A stretch of DNA of 59,982 bases from Frankia sp. RB7 (GCA_030403585.1 JAUEPE010000038.1:1-59982); one strand, 5' to 3'. Positions 33,931 to 43,697 are shown, counted from the stretch's first letter. The notes: generated by a model not told the origin, from the letters alone. A program made the numbers and translations.

Positions 33931-34329
33931 ATGACCGCACGGATCGAACGACCGCTTTCCCCACACATGCAAATCTACCGCTGGACGCTGACGATGGCGC
34001 TGTCCATCGTCCATCGCGCCACCGGTATCGCCCTTTACGTCGGAACCCTGCTGCTGGCCTGGTGGCTGATCGCCGCGGCCTCCGGACCGGCGGCCTATGC
34101 CCACGTCCAGGCCTTCACCGGCAGCATCATCGGCCGGCTGATCATGTTCGGCTACACCTGGGCGCTGATGCACCATATGCTGAGCGGCATCCGGCACTTC
34201 GTGTGGGACCTCGGCTACGGCTTCAAGGCCAATGAGCGTGAAGCGTTGACCTGGGGCGCACTGATCGGCGGCATCGTGCTGACGGTGCTGATCTGGATCG
34301 TCGCCTACGCGATCGGAGGTGGACGATGA
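33931..34329 (+). CDS. sdhC: Succinate dehydrogenase cytochrome b556 subunit
   Basis: The 132-residue membrane anchor of complex II starts TARIERPLSPHMQIYRW, the family start, and has three helices. The heme b ligand is likely the histidine in LMHHMLSGIRHFVWD. It transfers electrons from the iron-sulfur subunit to ubiquinone. It is first in the sdhC-D-A-B operon and overlaps sdhD by four bases (ATGA). Confidence 0.95.
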   Translation: MTARIERPLSPHMQIYRWTLTMALSIVHRATGIALYVGTLLLAWWLIAAASGPAAYAHVQAFTGSIIGRLIMFGYTWALMHHMLSGIRHFVWDLGYGFKANEREALTWGALIGGIVLTVLIWIVAYAIGGGR

Positions 34330-34730
34330 GCGCAGCCGATACACCGAAACGCAGCATGCGCACCCCGCTCGGCCGCGTCCGTAATCTCGGCGCCGCGCAT
34401 TCCGGCACGTCCGACTTCTGGCGCCAGCGCCTGACCGCAGTGGCGATGGTGCTGCTGATGATCCCCGTGATCGTCGTCATCATGATGCTGCTCGGCCGCA
34501 ACCAGGCCTATGCCAAGCAGATCCTCGGCTCGCTGCCGGTCGCCATCATCATGCTGCTCTTCATCATCGCCAGCGCGTGGCACATGAAGATCGGCATGCA
34601 GGTCGTGATCGAGGACTACATCCACAACGAGAAGCTGAAGCTTGTCTCGATCATGCTCAACAATTTCTTCTCGATCGCGGTCGCGCTCGCCTCGATCTAC
34701 GCGATTCTCCAACTGTCATCCGGAGTGTAA
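34326..34730 (+). CDS. sdhD: Succinate dehydrogenase membrane anchor subunit
   Basis: The 134-residue anchor begins with a basic N-terminus (MRTPLGRVRNLGAAHSGTSDFWRQRLTAVAM) and has three hydrophobic helices; the histidine in SAWHMKIGMQVVIEDYIH is the expected heme-facing one. It shares the quinone site with SdhC. It overlaps sdhC by four bases and sits three bases before sdhA. Confidence 0.95.
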   Translation: MSAADTPKRSMRTPLGRVRNLGAAHSGTSDFWRQRLTAVAMVLLMIPVIVVIMMLLGRNQAYAKQILGSLPVAIIMLLFIIASAWHMKIGMQVVIEDYIHNEKLKLVSIMLNNFFSIAVALASIYAILQLSSGV

Positions 34731-34733
34731 CCC

Positions 34734-36584
34734 ATGGTTTCTGGAACATCGGCCACCGGAACCAATGGCAAGGCCAACGGCGCTCCCGCCACCAACGGCA
34801 GCGCCTATCCGATCGAAGACCACATCTATGACGTCGTCGTGGTCGGCGCCGGCGGCGCGGGCCTGCGCGCCGTGGTTGGCTGCAGCGAGGCCGGCCTGAA
34901 GACGGCCTGCATTACAAAAGTGTTTCCGACGCGCTCGCACACGGTTGCGGCGCAGGGCGGCATCTCGGCTTCGCTCGGCAACATGCACAAGGACGACTGG
35001 CGCTGGCACATGTACGACACCGTGAAGGGGTCGGACTGGCTCGGCGACCAGGACGCGATCGAATACATGGTGCGCAACGCGCCCGACGCGGTCTACGAGC
35101 TCGAGCATTGGGGCGTGCCGTTTTCGCGCACCGAGGACGGCAAGATCTACCAGCGTCCGTTTGGTGGCATGACCCTGGACTACGGCAAGGGTCAGGCACA
35201 GCGCACCTGCGCCGCCGCCGACCGCACCGGCCACGCCATGCTGCACACGATGTACGGCCAGTCGCTGCGCCACGCGGCCGAATTCTTCATCGAGTTCTTC
35301 GCCATCGATTTGATCATGGACGACCAGGGCACCTGCCGCGGCGTCATCGCGCTCAAGCTCGACGACGGCACGCTGCATCGCTTCCGCGCCCAGACCGTGA
35401 TTCTCGCGACCGGCGGCTACGGCCGCGCCTACGCCTCCTGCACCTCGGCGCACACCTGCACCGGTGACGGCGGCGGCATGGTGCTGCGCGCCGGCCTGCC
35501 GATGCAGGACATGGAGTTCGTGCAATTCCACCCGACCGGCATCTACGGCTCGGGCTGTCTCGTCACCGAAGGCGCGCGCGGCGAAGGCGGCTATCTCGTC
35601 AACTCCGAGGGTGAGCGCTTCATGGAGCGCTACGCGCCATCGGCGAAGGACCTGGCGTCACGCGACGTCGTCTCGCGCGCGATGACCATCGAGATCCGGG
35701 AGGGGCGCGGCGTCGGCAAGAAGAAGGACCACATCTTCCTTCATCTCGACCATCTCGATCCCGCCGTGCTCGCCGAGCGCCTGCCGGGCATCTCCGAATC
35801 CGCCAAGATCTTCGCCAATGTCGACGTGACGCGCGAGCCGATCCCGATCGTGCCGACCGTGCACTACAACATGGGCGGCATCCCCACGAACTATCACGGC
35901 GAAGTCCTGACCAAGAAGGACGGCGACGACAACGCCATCATCCCCGGCCTGATGGCGATCGGCGAAGCCGCCTGCGTCTCCGTGCACGGCGCCAACCGCC
36001 TTGGCTCCAACTCGCTGATCGACCTCGTCGTGTTCGGCCGCGCGGCTGCGCTGCGCCTCGCCGAGAAGCTGACGCCCAATGCCAAGCAGCCCGAGCTGCC
36101 GGCGGGCTCGTCCGACCTCGCGCTCGGCCGCCTCGACCATTATCGCTACGCCTCCGGCGGCACGCCGACCGCAAAGCTGCGCGAAGGCATGCAGCACGTG
36201 ATGCAGAACAACTGCGCCGTGTTCCGCACCGGCGACATCCTGAGCGAAGGCCAGAACCTGATCGAGAAGGTCCACAGCGGCATCACCGACATCGCGGTGT
36301 CCGACCGCTCGCTGGTGTGGAATTCCGACCTGATCGAAACGCTCGAATTCGACAATCTGATCTTGCAGGCAGTGGTGACGATGGACTCCGCCGCCAACCG
36401 CACCGAGAGCCGCGGCGCGCATGCCCGCGAGGACTTCTCCGCGCGCGACGACAAGAACTGGATGAAGCACACGCTGGCCTGGCTGGACGACAACGGCAAG
36501 GTCAAGATCGAGTACCGCCCGGTTCACGACTACACCATGACCAACGACGTGCAGTACATCCCGCCCAAAGCGCGCGTGTACTGA
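34734..36584 (+). CDS. sdhA: Succinate dehydrogenase flavoprotein subunit
   Basis: The 616-residue catalytic subunit carries VVVGAGGAGLRA for FAD binding, the covalent-FAD histidine in RSHTVAAQGG (about residue 67), GDGGGMVLRAGLPMQDMEFVQFHPTG, and HGANRLGSNSLIDLVVFGRAA. An extra Ser/Gly/Asn-rich N-terminal stretch of about 25 residues precedes the Rossmann domain. It oxidises succinate to fumarate in the TCA cycle. It lies in the sdhCDAB operon. Confidence 0.98.
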   Translation: MVSGTSATGTNGKANGAPATNGSAYPIEDHIYDVVVVGAGGAGLRAVVGCSEAGLKTACITKVFPTRSHTVAAQGGISASLGNMHKDDWRWHMYDTVKGSDWLGDQDAIEYMVRNAPDAVYELEHWGVPFSRTEDGKIYQRPFGGMTLDYGKGQAQRTCAAADRTGHAMLHTMYGQSLRHAAEFFIEFFAIDLIMDDQGTCRGVIALKLDDGTLHRFRAQTVILATGGYGRAYASCTSAHTCTGDGGGMVLRAGLPMQDMEFVQFHPTGIYGSGCLVTEGARGEGGYLVNSEGERFMERYAPSAKDLASRDVVSRAMTIEIREGRGVGKKKDHIFLHLDHLDPAVLAERLPGISESAKIFANVDVTREPIPIVPTVHYNMGGIPTNYHGEVLTKKDGDDNAIIPGLMAIGEAACVSVHGANRLGSNSLIDLVVFGRAAALRLAEKLTPNAKQPELPAGSSDLALGRLDHYRYASGGTPTAKLREGMQHVMQNNCAVFRTGDILSEGQNLIEKVHSGITDIAVSDRSLVWNSDLIETLEFDNLILQAVVTMDSAANRTESRGAHAREDFSARDDKNWMKHTLAWLDDNGKVKIEYRPVHDYTMTNDVQYIPPKARVY

Positions 36585-36608
36585 GCGAACAGCGAAAGCC
36601 TTATCGAA

Positions 36609-37391
36609 ATGGTTGAATTCGCACTTCCGAAGAACTCCAAGATCACCGGCGGCAAGACCTGGCCGAAGCCCGCGGGCGCGACCGAATTTCGCGAATTCCG
36701 CGTCTATCGCTGGAATCCGGACGACGGCAAGAATCCGAGCGTCGACACCTATTACGTCGACACCCATGATTGCGGTCCGATGGTGCTGGACGGCCTGATC
36801 TGGATCAAGAACCACATCGACCCGTCGCTGACCTTCCGCCGCTCCTGTCGCGAAGGCGTCTGCGGCTCCTGCGCCATGAACATCGACGGCCAGAACACGC
36901 TGGCCTGCACCCGCTCGATGCACGACGTGAAGGACGGCGCGGTGAAGATCAATCCGCTGCCGCACCAGCCGGTGGTGAAAGATCTCGTTCCCGACCTCAC
37001 CAACTTCTACGCACAATACGCCTCCATCGAGCCGTGGCTGAAGACGACCTCACCGACGCCGCAGAAGGAATGGCGCCAGAGCCACGAGGATCGCGAGAAG
37101 CTCGACGGCCTCTACGAGTGCATCCTGTGCGCCTGCTGCTCGACCTCGTGCCCGAGCTATTGGTGGAACAGCGACCGCTATCTCGGTCCCGCGGCCCTGC
37201 TCCAGGCGAACCGCTGGGTGTCCGATTCGCGCGACGAGGCCACCGGCGAGCGGCTCGACAATCTAGAGGATCCGTTCCGGCTCTATCGCTGCCACACCAT
37301 CATGAACTGCGCCAAGGCCTGCCCGAAGGGCCTGAACCCGGCCGAAGCCATCGCCGAGCTCAAGCTCAAGATGGTCGAGCGCCAGATCTAG
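36609..37391 (+). CDS. sdhB: Succinate dehydrogenase iron-sulfur subunit
   Basis: The 260-residue subunit has the 2Fe-2S cysteines C80, C85, C88 and C100 (RRSCREGVCGSCAM ... LAC) and the 4Fe-4S and 3Fe-4S cysteines in CILCACCSTSCPSYWW, CHTIMNCAKACPKGLNP. It passes electrons from FAD to the quinone site. It is the last gene of the operon and is followed by a palindrome at 37410-37431. Confidence 0.98.
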   Translation: MVEFALPKNSKITGGKTWPKPAGATEFREFRVYRWNPDDGKNPSVDTYYVDTHDCGPMVLDGLIWIKNHIDPSLTFRRSCREGVCGSCAMNIDGQNTLACTRSMHDVKDGAVKINPLPHQPVVKDLVPDLTNFYAQYASIEPWLKTTSPTPQKEWRQSHEDREKLDGLYECILCACCSTSCPSYWWNSDRYLGPAALLQANRWVSDSRDEATGERLDNLEDPFRLYRCHTIMNCAKACPKGLNPAEAIAELKLKMVERQI

Positions 37392-37409
37392 GCGCTTTCA
37401 TGCTGCGAT

Positions 37410-37431
37410 CCCGGGCGGAAATGCCCGGGAC
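37410..37431 (+). terminator. Hairpin after sdhB
   Basis: TCCCGGGCGGAAATGCCCGGGA pairs seven GC bases around a short loop, 18 bases after the sdhB stop. The T-run is missing, so termination is uncertain. Confidence 0.5.
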
Positions 37432-37581
37432 ATTCTGCCGTTAGGGCGATTTTGCGTAAAATTTACCCCAACCCGCGCCGCGGGCGAACCGGCGCACCAC
37501 AACCTCCGGTTCCGAGCACAAGCCGCTTCCTTCCGAGCGCGGGATTCTAGTAAGCTTCCGGTCGGGGGACCGGGAGCGACC

Positions 37582-39735
37582 GTGCAGGGCGCACAACGCA
37601 ACTCGCTAAAACTCTTGCAGTGGATGATGGCCGCATCCCTGGCGCTGCCGATTGCGCTGTTCGCCATCGCCTCCACGATCTCCTACAATTCGACGCTCGA
37701 GATCGCCGACCGTGAGATCGAGCGCACGCTCGATGTCGCCCATGAGCATGCGCTCAAGGTGTTCGAGACCATCGATCGGAGTCTCGCCGAGCTCAACGAG
37801 GTCGTGCGCGACCTTCCCGACGACATCATCCGCTCGCGGGAACCCGTGCTGCACCGGCGCCTGAAGCAGCTGACCGACGCGCTGCCGCAACTCAAATCGG
37901 CCTGGATCTTCGACGCGACCGGAAAATCACTGGTCAACAGCCTGGCGTCACCGCCGTCGGATCAGAGCTTTGCCGACCGCGACTATTTCTATGCCCATGT
38001 CGACCAGAGCATCGGCACCTTCATCGGCGCCTCGCTGACGCCACGGCAGCCCTACCAGGGCGCGCGTTTCTTCGGCGTCAGCCGCCGCCGCTCAACCGAC
38101 GATGGCAGCTTCACCGGCGTGATCCAGGCATCCGTGCTGCCGGAATATTTCGAGAGCTTTTACGCCAGGATCGGCACCGATCCCGGCAGCTTCTTTGCGA
38201 TGGGACGCGCCGATGGCGTGCTGCTGGCGCACTTCCCGCGGCTCGATCGCGAGTTCCGGCTCGATCCGAACGGTCCGGTCGGCCGGAGCATCGCGGGCCA
38301 TCCCGACCATGGCCTCATGACCATCGACTGGCCATCAGACGGGATCGAGCGGCGCATCGGCTACCGGCGCGTCGCCGAATATCCGATCTATGTCAGCGCC
38401 GGCCTCGAAACGTCGGCGGTCCGCGCGCGCTGGCTCGCCACCATGAGCCAGCATCTGGTGTTCGGCGTGCCCGCGACCGCGCTGCTGTTCATCCTGCTGG
38501 CCTTCGCCTTCCGGCGCACCCAGCATCTCCAGCTTGAAGCCGCAAAGCGGCGCGAAGCCGAGGAGGCGCTCAAGCACAGCCAGCGGCTGGAGGCGCTGGG
38601 CCAGCTCACCGGCGGCGTCGCGCACGACTTCAACAACCTCCTGACCGTGATCCGTGCGTCCGTCGATCTCTTGAACCGCCCGCAACTGAGCGAGGAGCGT
38701 AGGCAGCGCTACATCACCGCGATTGCGGAGGCGGTCGCGCGCGCCGCCAAGCTGACCTCGCAGCTGCTGGCCTTCGCGCGGCGCCAGACCTTGAAGCCCG
38801 AAGTGTTCGACATCGGCGATCGCATGCAATCGCTGCGCGACATGCTCACGACGTTGCTCGGACCGGCCATCGAAATCGTCACGCAGCTGCCGGCCGAGCC
38901 CTGCCTCGTCAATGCCGATGCCGGCCAGTTCGAGACAGCCATGATCAACATGGCGACCAATGCGCGCGACGCCATGCAGGGCAAGGGCCGGATCGTCTTC
39001 ACGGTGCACGCGGCGACGAATATTCCGGACACGCTGGCACACCTCTCGGGAAGCCAGACCTTGAAAAATCCTGGTTTCGTTTGCGTCGCCGTCAGCGATA
39101 GCGGCATCGGCATTCCCACTGCACAATTGGGGCGCATCTTCGAGCCGTTCTTCACCACCAAACAGGTCGGCAAGGGCACCGGCCTCGGCTTGTCGCAAGT
39201 GTTCGGCTTCGCCCGGCAATCCGGCGGCGAGGTGACCGTCATGAGCGAGGTCGGCCAGGGCAGCACCTTCTCGCTCTATCTGCCGCGCGTGCCGGCGGCT
39301 CTGTTGCCGCGAAGCCTGGCGCCGACCACGGCGCCCGCGGTTGCGGGCAGCGGCATGTCGGTGCTGGTGGTCGAGGACAATATCGAGCTCGGCAATTTCG
39401 CTGCCGACGGCCTGACCGAGCTCGGCTACAGCATCACGCTGGTCGACAACGCCACCGACGCGCTCACCAAGCTCCTCGGCGACCCCGATCGCTTCGATGT
39501 CGTGTTCTCCGACGTCGTCATGCCGGGGATGACCGGGCTCGATCTCGCACAGGCGATCCGCGATCGCAGCATCGGTGTGCCAATCGTGCTGACCACGGGC
39601 TACAGCCACGCTTTGTCCCACGACGGCGTCGCCGGCTTCGAACTCGTGCAAAAGCCCTATTCGATCGAGGAGCTGTCACGCGTCCTGCACCACGCGGCGC
39701 GGCTGAAACGGGTGCGCGACGGCGCCGCGGAATGA
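37582..39735 (+). CDS. Membrane hybrid histidine kinase / response regulator
   Basis: A 717-residue sensor. TM1 is about 13-35, a periplasmic Cache-like sensor about 40-285 (with AWIFDATGKSLVNSL and RDYFYAHV), TM2 about 290-311. The HisKA box GGVAHDFNNLLTVI holds H348. ATPase boxes: N460, DSGIG 506-510, GKGTGLGLS 530-538. The C-terminal receiver (about 592-712) has acidic E598-D599, phosphoacceptor D644 in FSDVVMPG, and KPY near the end. The start is GTG with GGGAG upstream. No output regulator gene is adjacent; its signal is unknown. Confidence 0.93.
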   Translation: MQGAQRNSLKLLQWMMAASLALPIALFAIASTISYNSTLEIADREIERTLDVAHEHALKVFETIDRSLAELNEVVRDLPDDIIRSREPVLHRRLKQLTDALPQLKSAWIFDATGKSLVNSLASPPSDQSFADRDYFYAHVDQSIGTFIGASLTPRQPYQGARFFGVSRRRSTDDGSFTGVIQASVLPEYFESFYARIGTDPGSFFAMGRADGVLLAHFPRLDREFRLDPNGPVGRSIAGHPDHGLMTIDWPSDGIERRIGYRRVAEYPIYVSAGLETSAVRARWLATMSQHLVFGVPATALLFILLAFAFRRTQHLQLEAAKRREAEEALKHSQRLEALGQLTGGVAHDFNNLLTVIRASVDLLNRPQLSEERRQRYITAIAEAVARAAKLTSQLLAFARRQTLKPEVFDIGDRMQSLRDMLTTLLGPAIEIVTQLPAEPCLVNADAGQFETAMINMATNARDAMQGKGRIVFTVHAATNIPDTLAHLSGSQTLKNPGFVCVAVSDSGIGIPTAQLGRIFEPFFTTKQVGKGTGLGLSQVFGFARQSGGEVTVMSEVGQGSTFSLYLPRVPAALLPRSLAPTTAPAVAGSGMSVLVVEDNIELGNFAADGLTELGYSITLVDNATDALTKLLGDPDRFDVVFSDVVMPGMTGLDLAQAIRDRSIGVPIVLTTGYSHALSHDGVAGFELVQKPYSIEELSRVLHHAARLKRVRDGAAE

Positions 39736-39812
39736 AGCCCACACCGGATCGAGCGTTGGAGTCCCCGGCAAAACCGGCTATGCATGCGCCGCCCTAAACG
39801 AGGATCGCCTGC

Positions 39813-40637
39813 TTGACGCCCGACAATGCCCTTTCGTCCGCGCCGTTCGGCACGTTTGCGCCGAACGCAGCACAGGCCGCGATCATTCGCCTCGCGCAAG
39901 GATCAGGGCTGAAGCGCGGCGCGTTCCGGCCCTGGATGTCGCGGCTGGTCAATCTGCTGCGCAGCGGCCCGGTCGACGTGCAGTATCAAGGCGCCTCGTT
40001 CCGCTTCTATCACCAGGGCAGCGCGACCGAGCGTGGCGCATTGTTCAACCCCGACTACAATCTCGACGAGCTCGACTTCCTGCGCCAGCACACGCAGGCG
40101 GGCGGCACGTTCGTCGACGTCGGCGCCAATGTCGGCACCTTCGCATTGGTGATGGCGCGACAGGTCGGCACCCATGGCAAGGTGGTCGCGATCGAGCCGC
40201 ATCCGCTGACCTTTGGACGGCTCTCGTTCAACCATGCCGCATCGAACGCGATGCAGGTGCGCCTGGTGCAGGCCGCCGCGGGCGACAGCGACGGCGAGCT
40301 GATGATCGAAAGCGGCGGCGGCAATCTCGGCGCCACGCATGTCGTCACCGGCGCCGCCAGCGCCGAGGCCATCAAGGTGCCGTCGCTGCGGCTCACGCGG
40401 ATTCTGGAAGAGGCCGCCGTCACACAGGTCGATTCGCTCAAGATCGACGTCGAGGGTTTTGAGGACCGCGTGCTGATCGGCTTCTTTCGCGACGCGCCGC
40501 AAGCGCTGTGGCCCCGCGCGGTCGTGATCGAGCATCTGTCACAAAACGAATGGCAGCAAGATTGTATCGCCGACATGGTCGCGCGCGGCTTTACCATTGC
40601 GCGCAAAACACGAAGCAATACGTTCCTGTCACGCTGA
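39813..40637 (+). CDS. FkbM family SAM-dependent methyltransferase
   Basis: A 274-residue Rossmann methyltransferase: FVDVGANVGTFALVMARQVG is the SAM motif, VVAIEPHPLTFGRLSFN follows, and LKIDVEGFEDRVLIGF with VVIEHLSQNEW is typical of the FkbM domain, which O-methylates sugars and natural products. The start is TTG with GAGGA about seven bases before. The acceptor cannot be read. It has a VOC gene immediately downstream. Confidence 0.88.
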   Translation: MTPDNALSSAPFGTFAPNAAQAAIIRLAQGSGLKRGAFRPWMSRLVNLLRSGPVDVQYQGASFRFYHQGSATERGALFNPDYNLDELDFLRQHTQAGGTFVDVGANVGTFALVMARQVGTHGKVVAIEPHPLTFGRLSFNHAASNAMQVRLVQAAAGDSDGELMIESGGGNLGATHVVTGAASAEAIKVPSLRLTRILEEAAVTQVDSLKIDVEGFEDRVLIGFFRDAPQALWPRAVVIEHLSQNEWQQDCIADMVARGFTIARKTRSNTFLSR

Positions 40638-40655
40638 CGAACAACGGAGGTTACG

Positions 40656-41042
40656 ATGATCGATCACCTTGGCCTCTCCGTCTCCGACTATGAGGCCGCG
40701 AAAGCGTTCTATAGCAAGGCACTGGCGCCGCTCGACTACAGCCTGATCATGGAAGTGACGGAGGAGCAGACCGGCCACGCCGCGGCAGCCGGCTTCGGCG
40801 CCGGCGGCAAGCCGGATTTCTGGATCGGCGGCGAAGGCGCGATGAACAAGCCGGTGCATGTCGCGATCCTCGCGAAGGATCGCGCGACGGTCGACGCGTT
40901 CTACAAGGCTGCGATGGCCGCCGGTGGCCGCGACAACGGGCCGCCCGGCCTTCGACCGCATTATCACGCTAACTATTATGGCGCCTTCGTGCTGGACCCC
41001 GACGGCCACAACATCGAGGCGGTCTGTCACGCGCCGGAATAG
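40656..41042 (+). CDS. VOC family (glyoxalase-like) protein
   Basis: A 128-residue metal-type vicinal oxygen chelate protein: MIDHLGLSVSDYEAAKAFYSKALAPLDY, HVAILAKDRATVDAFYKAA and YYGAFVLDPDGHNIEAVCH. Candidate metal ligands are H4, the histidine of HVAIL and the Glu of NIEAV. Such proteins act as dioxygenases, epimerases or resistance proteins; the substrate is unknown. GGAGG precedes the ATG by six bases. Confidence 0.92.
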   Translation: MIDHLGLSVSDYEAAKAFYSKALAPLDYSLIMEVTEEQTGHAAAAGFGAGGKPDFWIGGEGAMNKPVHVAILAKDRATVDAFYKAAMAAGGRDNGPPGLRPHYHANYYGAFVLDPDGHNIEAVCHAPE

Positions 41043-41110
41043 CGCAGGCGCAACGCGGAACATCGGCACGGCATCATCGTTGTCGTTCTCCTGACAACTG
41101 ATCTTCGTGG

Positions 41111-41359
41111 ATGCCGATGCCGATTGAACCGCCCGAGATTCCGCCAGCGACGCCGGGCACGCCGACCGAGCCACCGCTGGGAATTCCGCCGGGTAATCCG
41201 CAACCTGAAATCGCGCCGCCGGTGCGCGAACCCGGCGAATCACCGCGACCCGATGAATTGCCGGGCCACACGCCCGAAGAGATTCCGTCGCGCGGACCAA
41301 CTGGTCCGCTCACGCCAAATCCTGCGACGGATGCCAATTCGTCGCAGGGTCACATGTGA
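41111..41359 (+). CDS. Small proline-rich protein
   Basis: An 82-residue protein made of Pro-containing phrases (IEPPEIPPATPGTP, PPGNPQPEIAPPV, EPGESPRPDELPGHTPEEIP, TPNPATD) without a signal peptide or membrane helix. The order of these phrases and acidic residues looks conserved rather than random. The opposite strand is also open but gives a Gly/Ser string. The ribosome-binding site is weak. Probably disordered; function unknown. Confidence 0.5.
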   Translation: MPMPIEPPEIPPATPGTPTEPPLGIPPGNPQPEIAPPVREPGESPRPDELPGHTPEEIPSRGPTGPLTPNPATDANSSQGHM

Positions 41360-41576
41360 GACGCGCGATCACATGGGCGGCGATTGCAACCTGCGTCTGA
41401 ATGCGCAATGAACGTTGTCATAGTGACGTGATTTGCGTGCAGAAATAAATCGGGCCGCGGCCGCTTCGCCCGCCACAATGCGGCCTAACGCGTAGCCGTT
41501 CATTCCAACACTTTGCTAAACCAGCCCTTCGTCACACCAGACTTCGTCAAAGAACCTTCCGGGGAAGTTGAACCAC

Positions 41577-43679
41577 ATGACCAACCTTCGTTTCGTGCTG
41601 CTTGCCACGACGGCTCTGACCGCAATGCAAGTTGCAAGCTCCGCATCGCATGCGCAAAGCGCGCCGCCGCTCGTGGTCGCGCAGGCCCAGCCAGAATTGG
41701 GCCCTGACGGAAAACCGAAGCAGCCTCCGAAGGGACCACCGCCCGCCGCACGTCCGGCCCCGCCAGCCGCGCCGCCGCCTGCGGCTCCGCATCCGCCCGC
41801 CGTAGCGCCGCCGGCAGCTGCCCCGCCACATCCGCCCGCTGCACCTCCGCCGGCTGCTGCGCCGGCACGACCGACGCCGCCACCTCCGCCGCCCGCGCCG
41901 CCCGCGGTTCGTCAAGCTCCTCCGCCGCCCCCGCCGCCGCCTGCTGCACCCAAGGCACCGACGCCGCCTCCGGCCGCGGCTCCGCAGCAGCATGCACCGA
42001 CACCGCCGCCTCCTCCTCCGGCGGCAGCCCCGCACGCACCGACACCAACTCCGCCCCCGCCTGCGGCAGCACCGGCACGTCCGGGTGCGCCGCCAACATC
42101 TCCGCCTGCTGCAGCCACACCACCTTCAGCGGCCCCTGCGGCACGACCTGCGCCGGCGGTGACGCCAGCTCCGACCGCAACGCCCACTCCGTCGCCCGCA
42201 GCACCTGCAGCTCGCCCGGGTACGACACCTGTTGCCCCGACGGCCACACCGTCCGCGACGCCAGCGCCTGGCGCTACGCCGCCTGGACGCCCTGGCGGTC
42301 CTCCGGCTGCAGGCTCACCGGCTCCAGGTGCCACGCCGGCACCAGGTGGGACACCGCCCGGACGTCCGGGCGCTCCGCCGGCTGCAGGAGCACCGGCTCC
42401 CGGCGGCGCGGTGACGCCACCGCCCGGACGTCAGGGTGGAACGCCGCCCGCTGGCGCACCTGCGGCTGCCGGAGCACCTCCTGCAGGCACACCGCCTGCG
42501 GCACCGCAGGCGGGCGTCCCGGCCCGCCCCCCCGCGCCGCCCGCCGGCGCTGCAGCGCCGTCTGTCGTCCCTGGTTCGGCGGCGGCCGCGGTTCCGGCCA
42601 ACAGGGCACAGAACGCTCCGCCGACAGTCAGTTCGGCCTTCCGCGCCGCGCCGACGACCACCACGCCGCTGCCGCCGCCGCCGCGACCTCAGCAGCGTGA
42701 CCTGACGCCGCTTGCGATCGGTGCGGGCGTGGTCGCCGGCGCCGTGATCGGCGCTACCATCGCCGACTACCGCAATCAGCGGCGGGAAGTCGTCGAAGGC
42801 GGCCGCACCGTCTACACCGAGCCGGATCGCATCATCATCCGCGACCCCGGCGGGCAGGAATACGTCCGCGGCAACGATCTCTATCGCTTCCGCTACGGCG
42901 CCCGTGACATCCGCACCGAGACCGTCGGCGGCGACACCCGCACCGTCGTGATCCGTCCCGATGGCAGCGAGATCATCACCGTTGTCGGTCCGGACGGTTC
43001 GCTGCTGCGACGAATCCGCCGGGACCCCCGCGGGCAGGAGCTCGTCATCATCGACAACAGCTACCGCGATCCGCGCGCGGTCGGCGGCTTCTATGTCGAC
43101 GTGCCGCCGCCGGTGGTCAGCATCCCCTACGATCGCTACATCGTCGACGCCCGGGATGCGACGCCGGACATGATCTACGGGGCCATGGAAGCACCACCGG
43201 TGCAACGGATCGATCGACGCTACTCGCTCGACGAGATCCGCTACAGCCCCAACGTTCGCATGCAGATGCCGAGCGTCGACGTCAACACGATCAATTTCGA
43301 GACGGGATCGTGGACCATCCCACCGGACCAGGCTGCGAAGCTGCAAGTCATCGCCGACGGCCTCAATCGGGCGATCCAGCGCAACCCGCGCGAGGTGTTC
43401 CTGATCGAGGGCCACACCGATGCGACCGGAAACGACGTCGACAATTTGTCGTTGTCGGATCGCCGTGCGCAGTCCGCGGCCGAATTGCTGACCCAGCAGT
43501 TCAATGTGCCGGCGGAGAACCTGACGTCGCAGGGCTACGGCAAGCAGTACCTGAAGGAGCAGACCGACGGACCGAGCCAGATCAACCGGCGCGTCACCGT
43601 CCGCCGCATCACGCCGCTGCTCAACGGCGGCCAGGCCTCGCTGCCGCCGCCCCCGCCCGGCACCACGCCGCCGCGCTGA
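41577..43679 (+). CDS. OmpA-family protein with a very long Pro/Ala-rich region
   Basis: A 700-residue exported protein. After the signal peptide (cleavage near SHAQ) comes about 320 residues of Pro-, Ala- and Thr-rich low complexity (PPAAPP and GATPxG-type units), then a hydrophobic segment LAIGAGVVAGAVIGATI (about 382-400), a Gly/Asp/Arg-rich middle with paired YVRGNDLYRFRYG and RDPRGQELVIIDNSYR phrases, and a C-terminal peptidoglycan-binding OmpA domain (about 560-690: INFETGSW, IEGHTDATGND, LSLSDRRAQSAAELL, INRRVTVRR). The Pro-rich part could span the periplasm. TTG 41568 is an alternative start. Confidence 0.9.
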   Translation: MTNLRFVLLATTALTAMQVASSASHAQSAPPLVVAQAQPELGPDGKPKQPPKGPPPAARPAPPAAPPPAAPHPPAVAPPAAAPPHPPAAPPPAAAPARPTPPPPPPAPPAVRQAPPPPPPPPAAPKAPTPPPAAAPQQHAPTPPPPPPAAAPHAPTPTPPPPAAAPARPGAPPTSPPAAATPPSAAPAARPAPAVTPAPTATPTPSPAAPAARPGTTPVAPTATPSATPAPGATPPGRPGGPPAAGSPAPGATPAPGGTPPGRPGAPPAAGAPAPGGAVTPPPGRQGGTPPAGAPAAAGAPPAGTPPAAPQAGVPARPPAPPAGAAAPSVVPGSAAAAVPANRAQNAPPTVSSAFRAAPTTTTPLPPPPRPQQRDLTPLAIGAGVVAGAVIGATIADYRNQRREVVEGGRTVYTEPDRIIIRDPGGQEYVRGNDLYRFRYGARDIRTETVGGDTRTVVIRPDGSEIITVVGPDGSLLRRIRRDPRGQELVIIDNSYRDPRAVGGFYVDVPPPVVSIPYDRYIVDARDATPDMIYGAMEAPPVQRIDRRYSLDEIRYSPNVRMQMPSVDVNTINFETGSWTIPPDQAAKLQVIADGLNRAIQRNPREVFLIEGHTDATGNDVDNLSLSDRRAQSAAELLTQQFNVPAENLTSQGYGKQYLKEQTDGPSQINRRVTVRRITPLLNGGQASLPPPPPGTTPPR

Positions 43680-43697
43680 GGCGATAGCCACACATGC

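Noticed and set aside
33740..33934. 64-codon ORF upstream of sdhC
   Set aside because: It has no ribosome-binding site, overlaps the sdhC start and has no recognisable sequence features.
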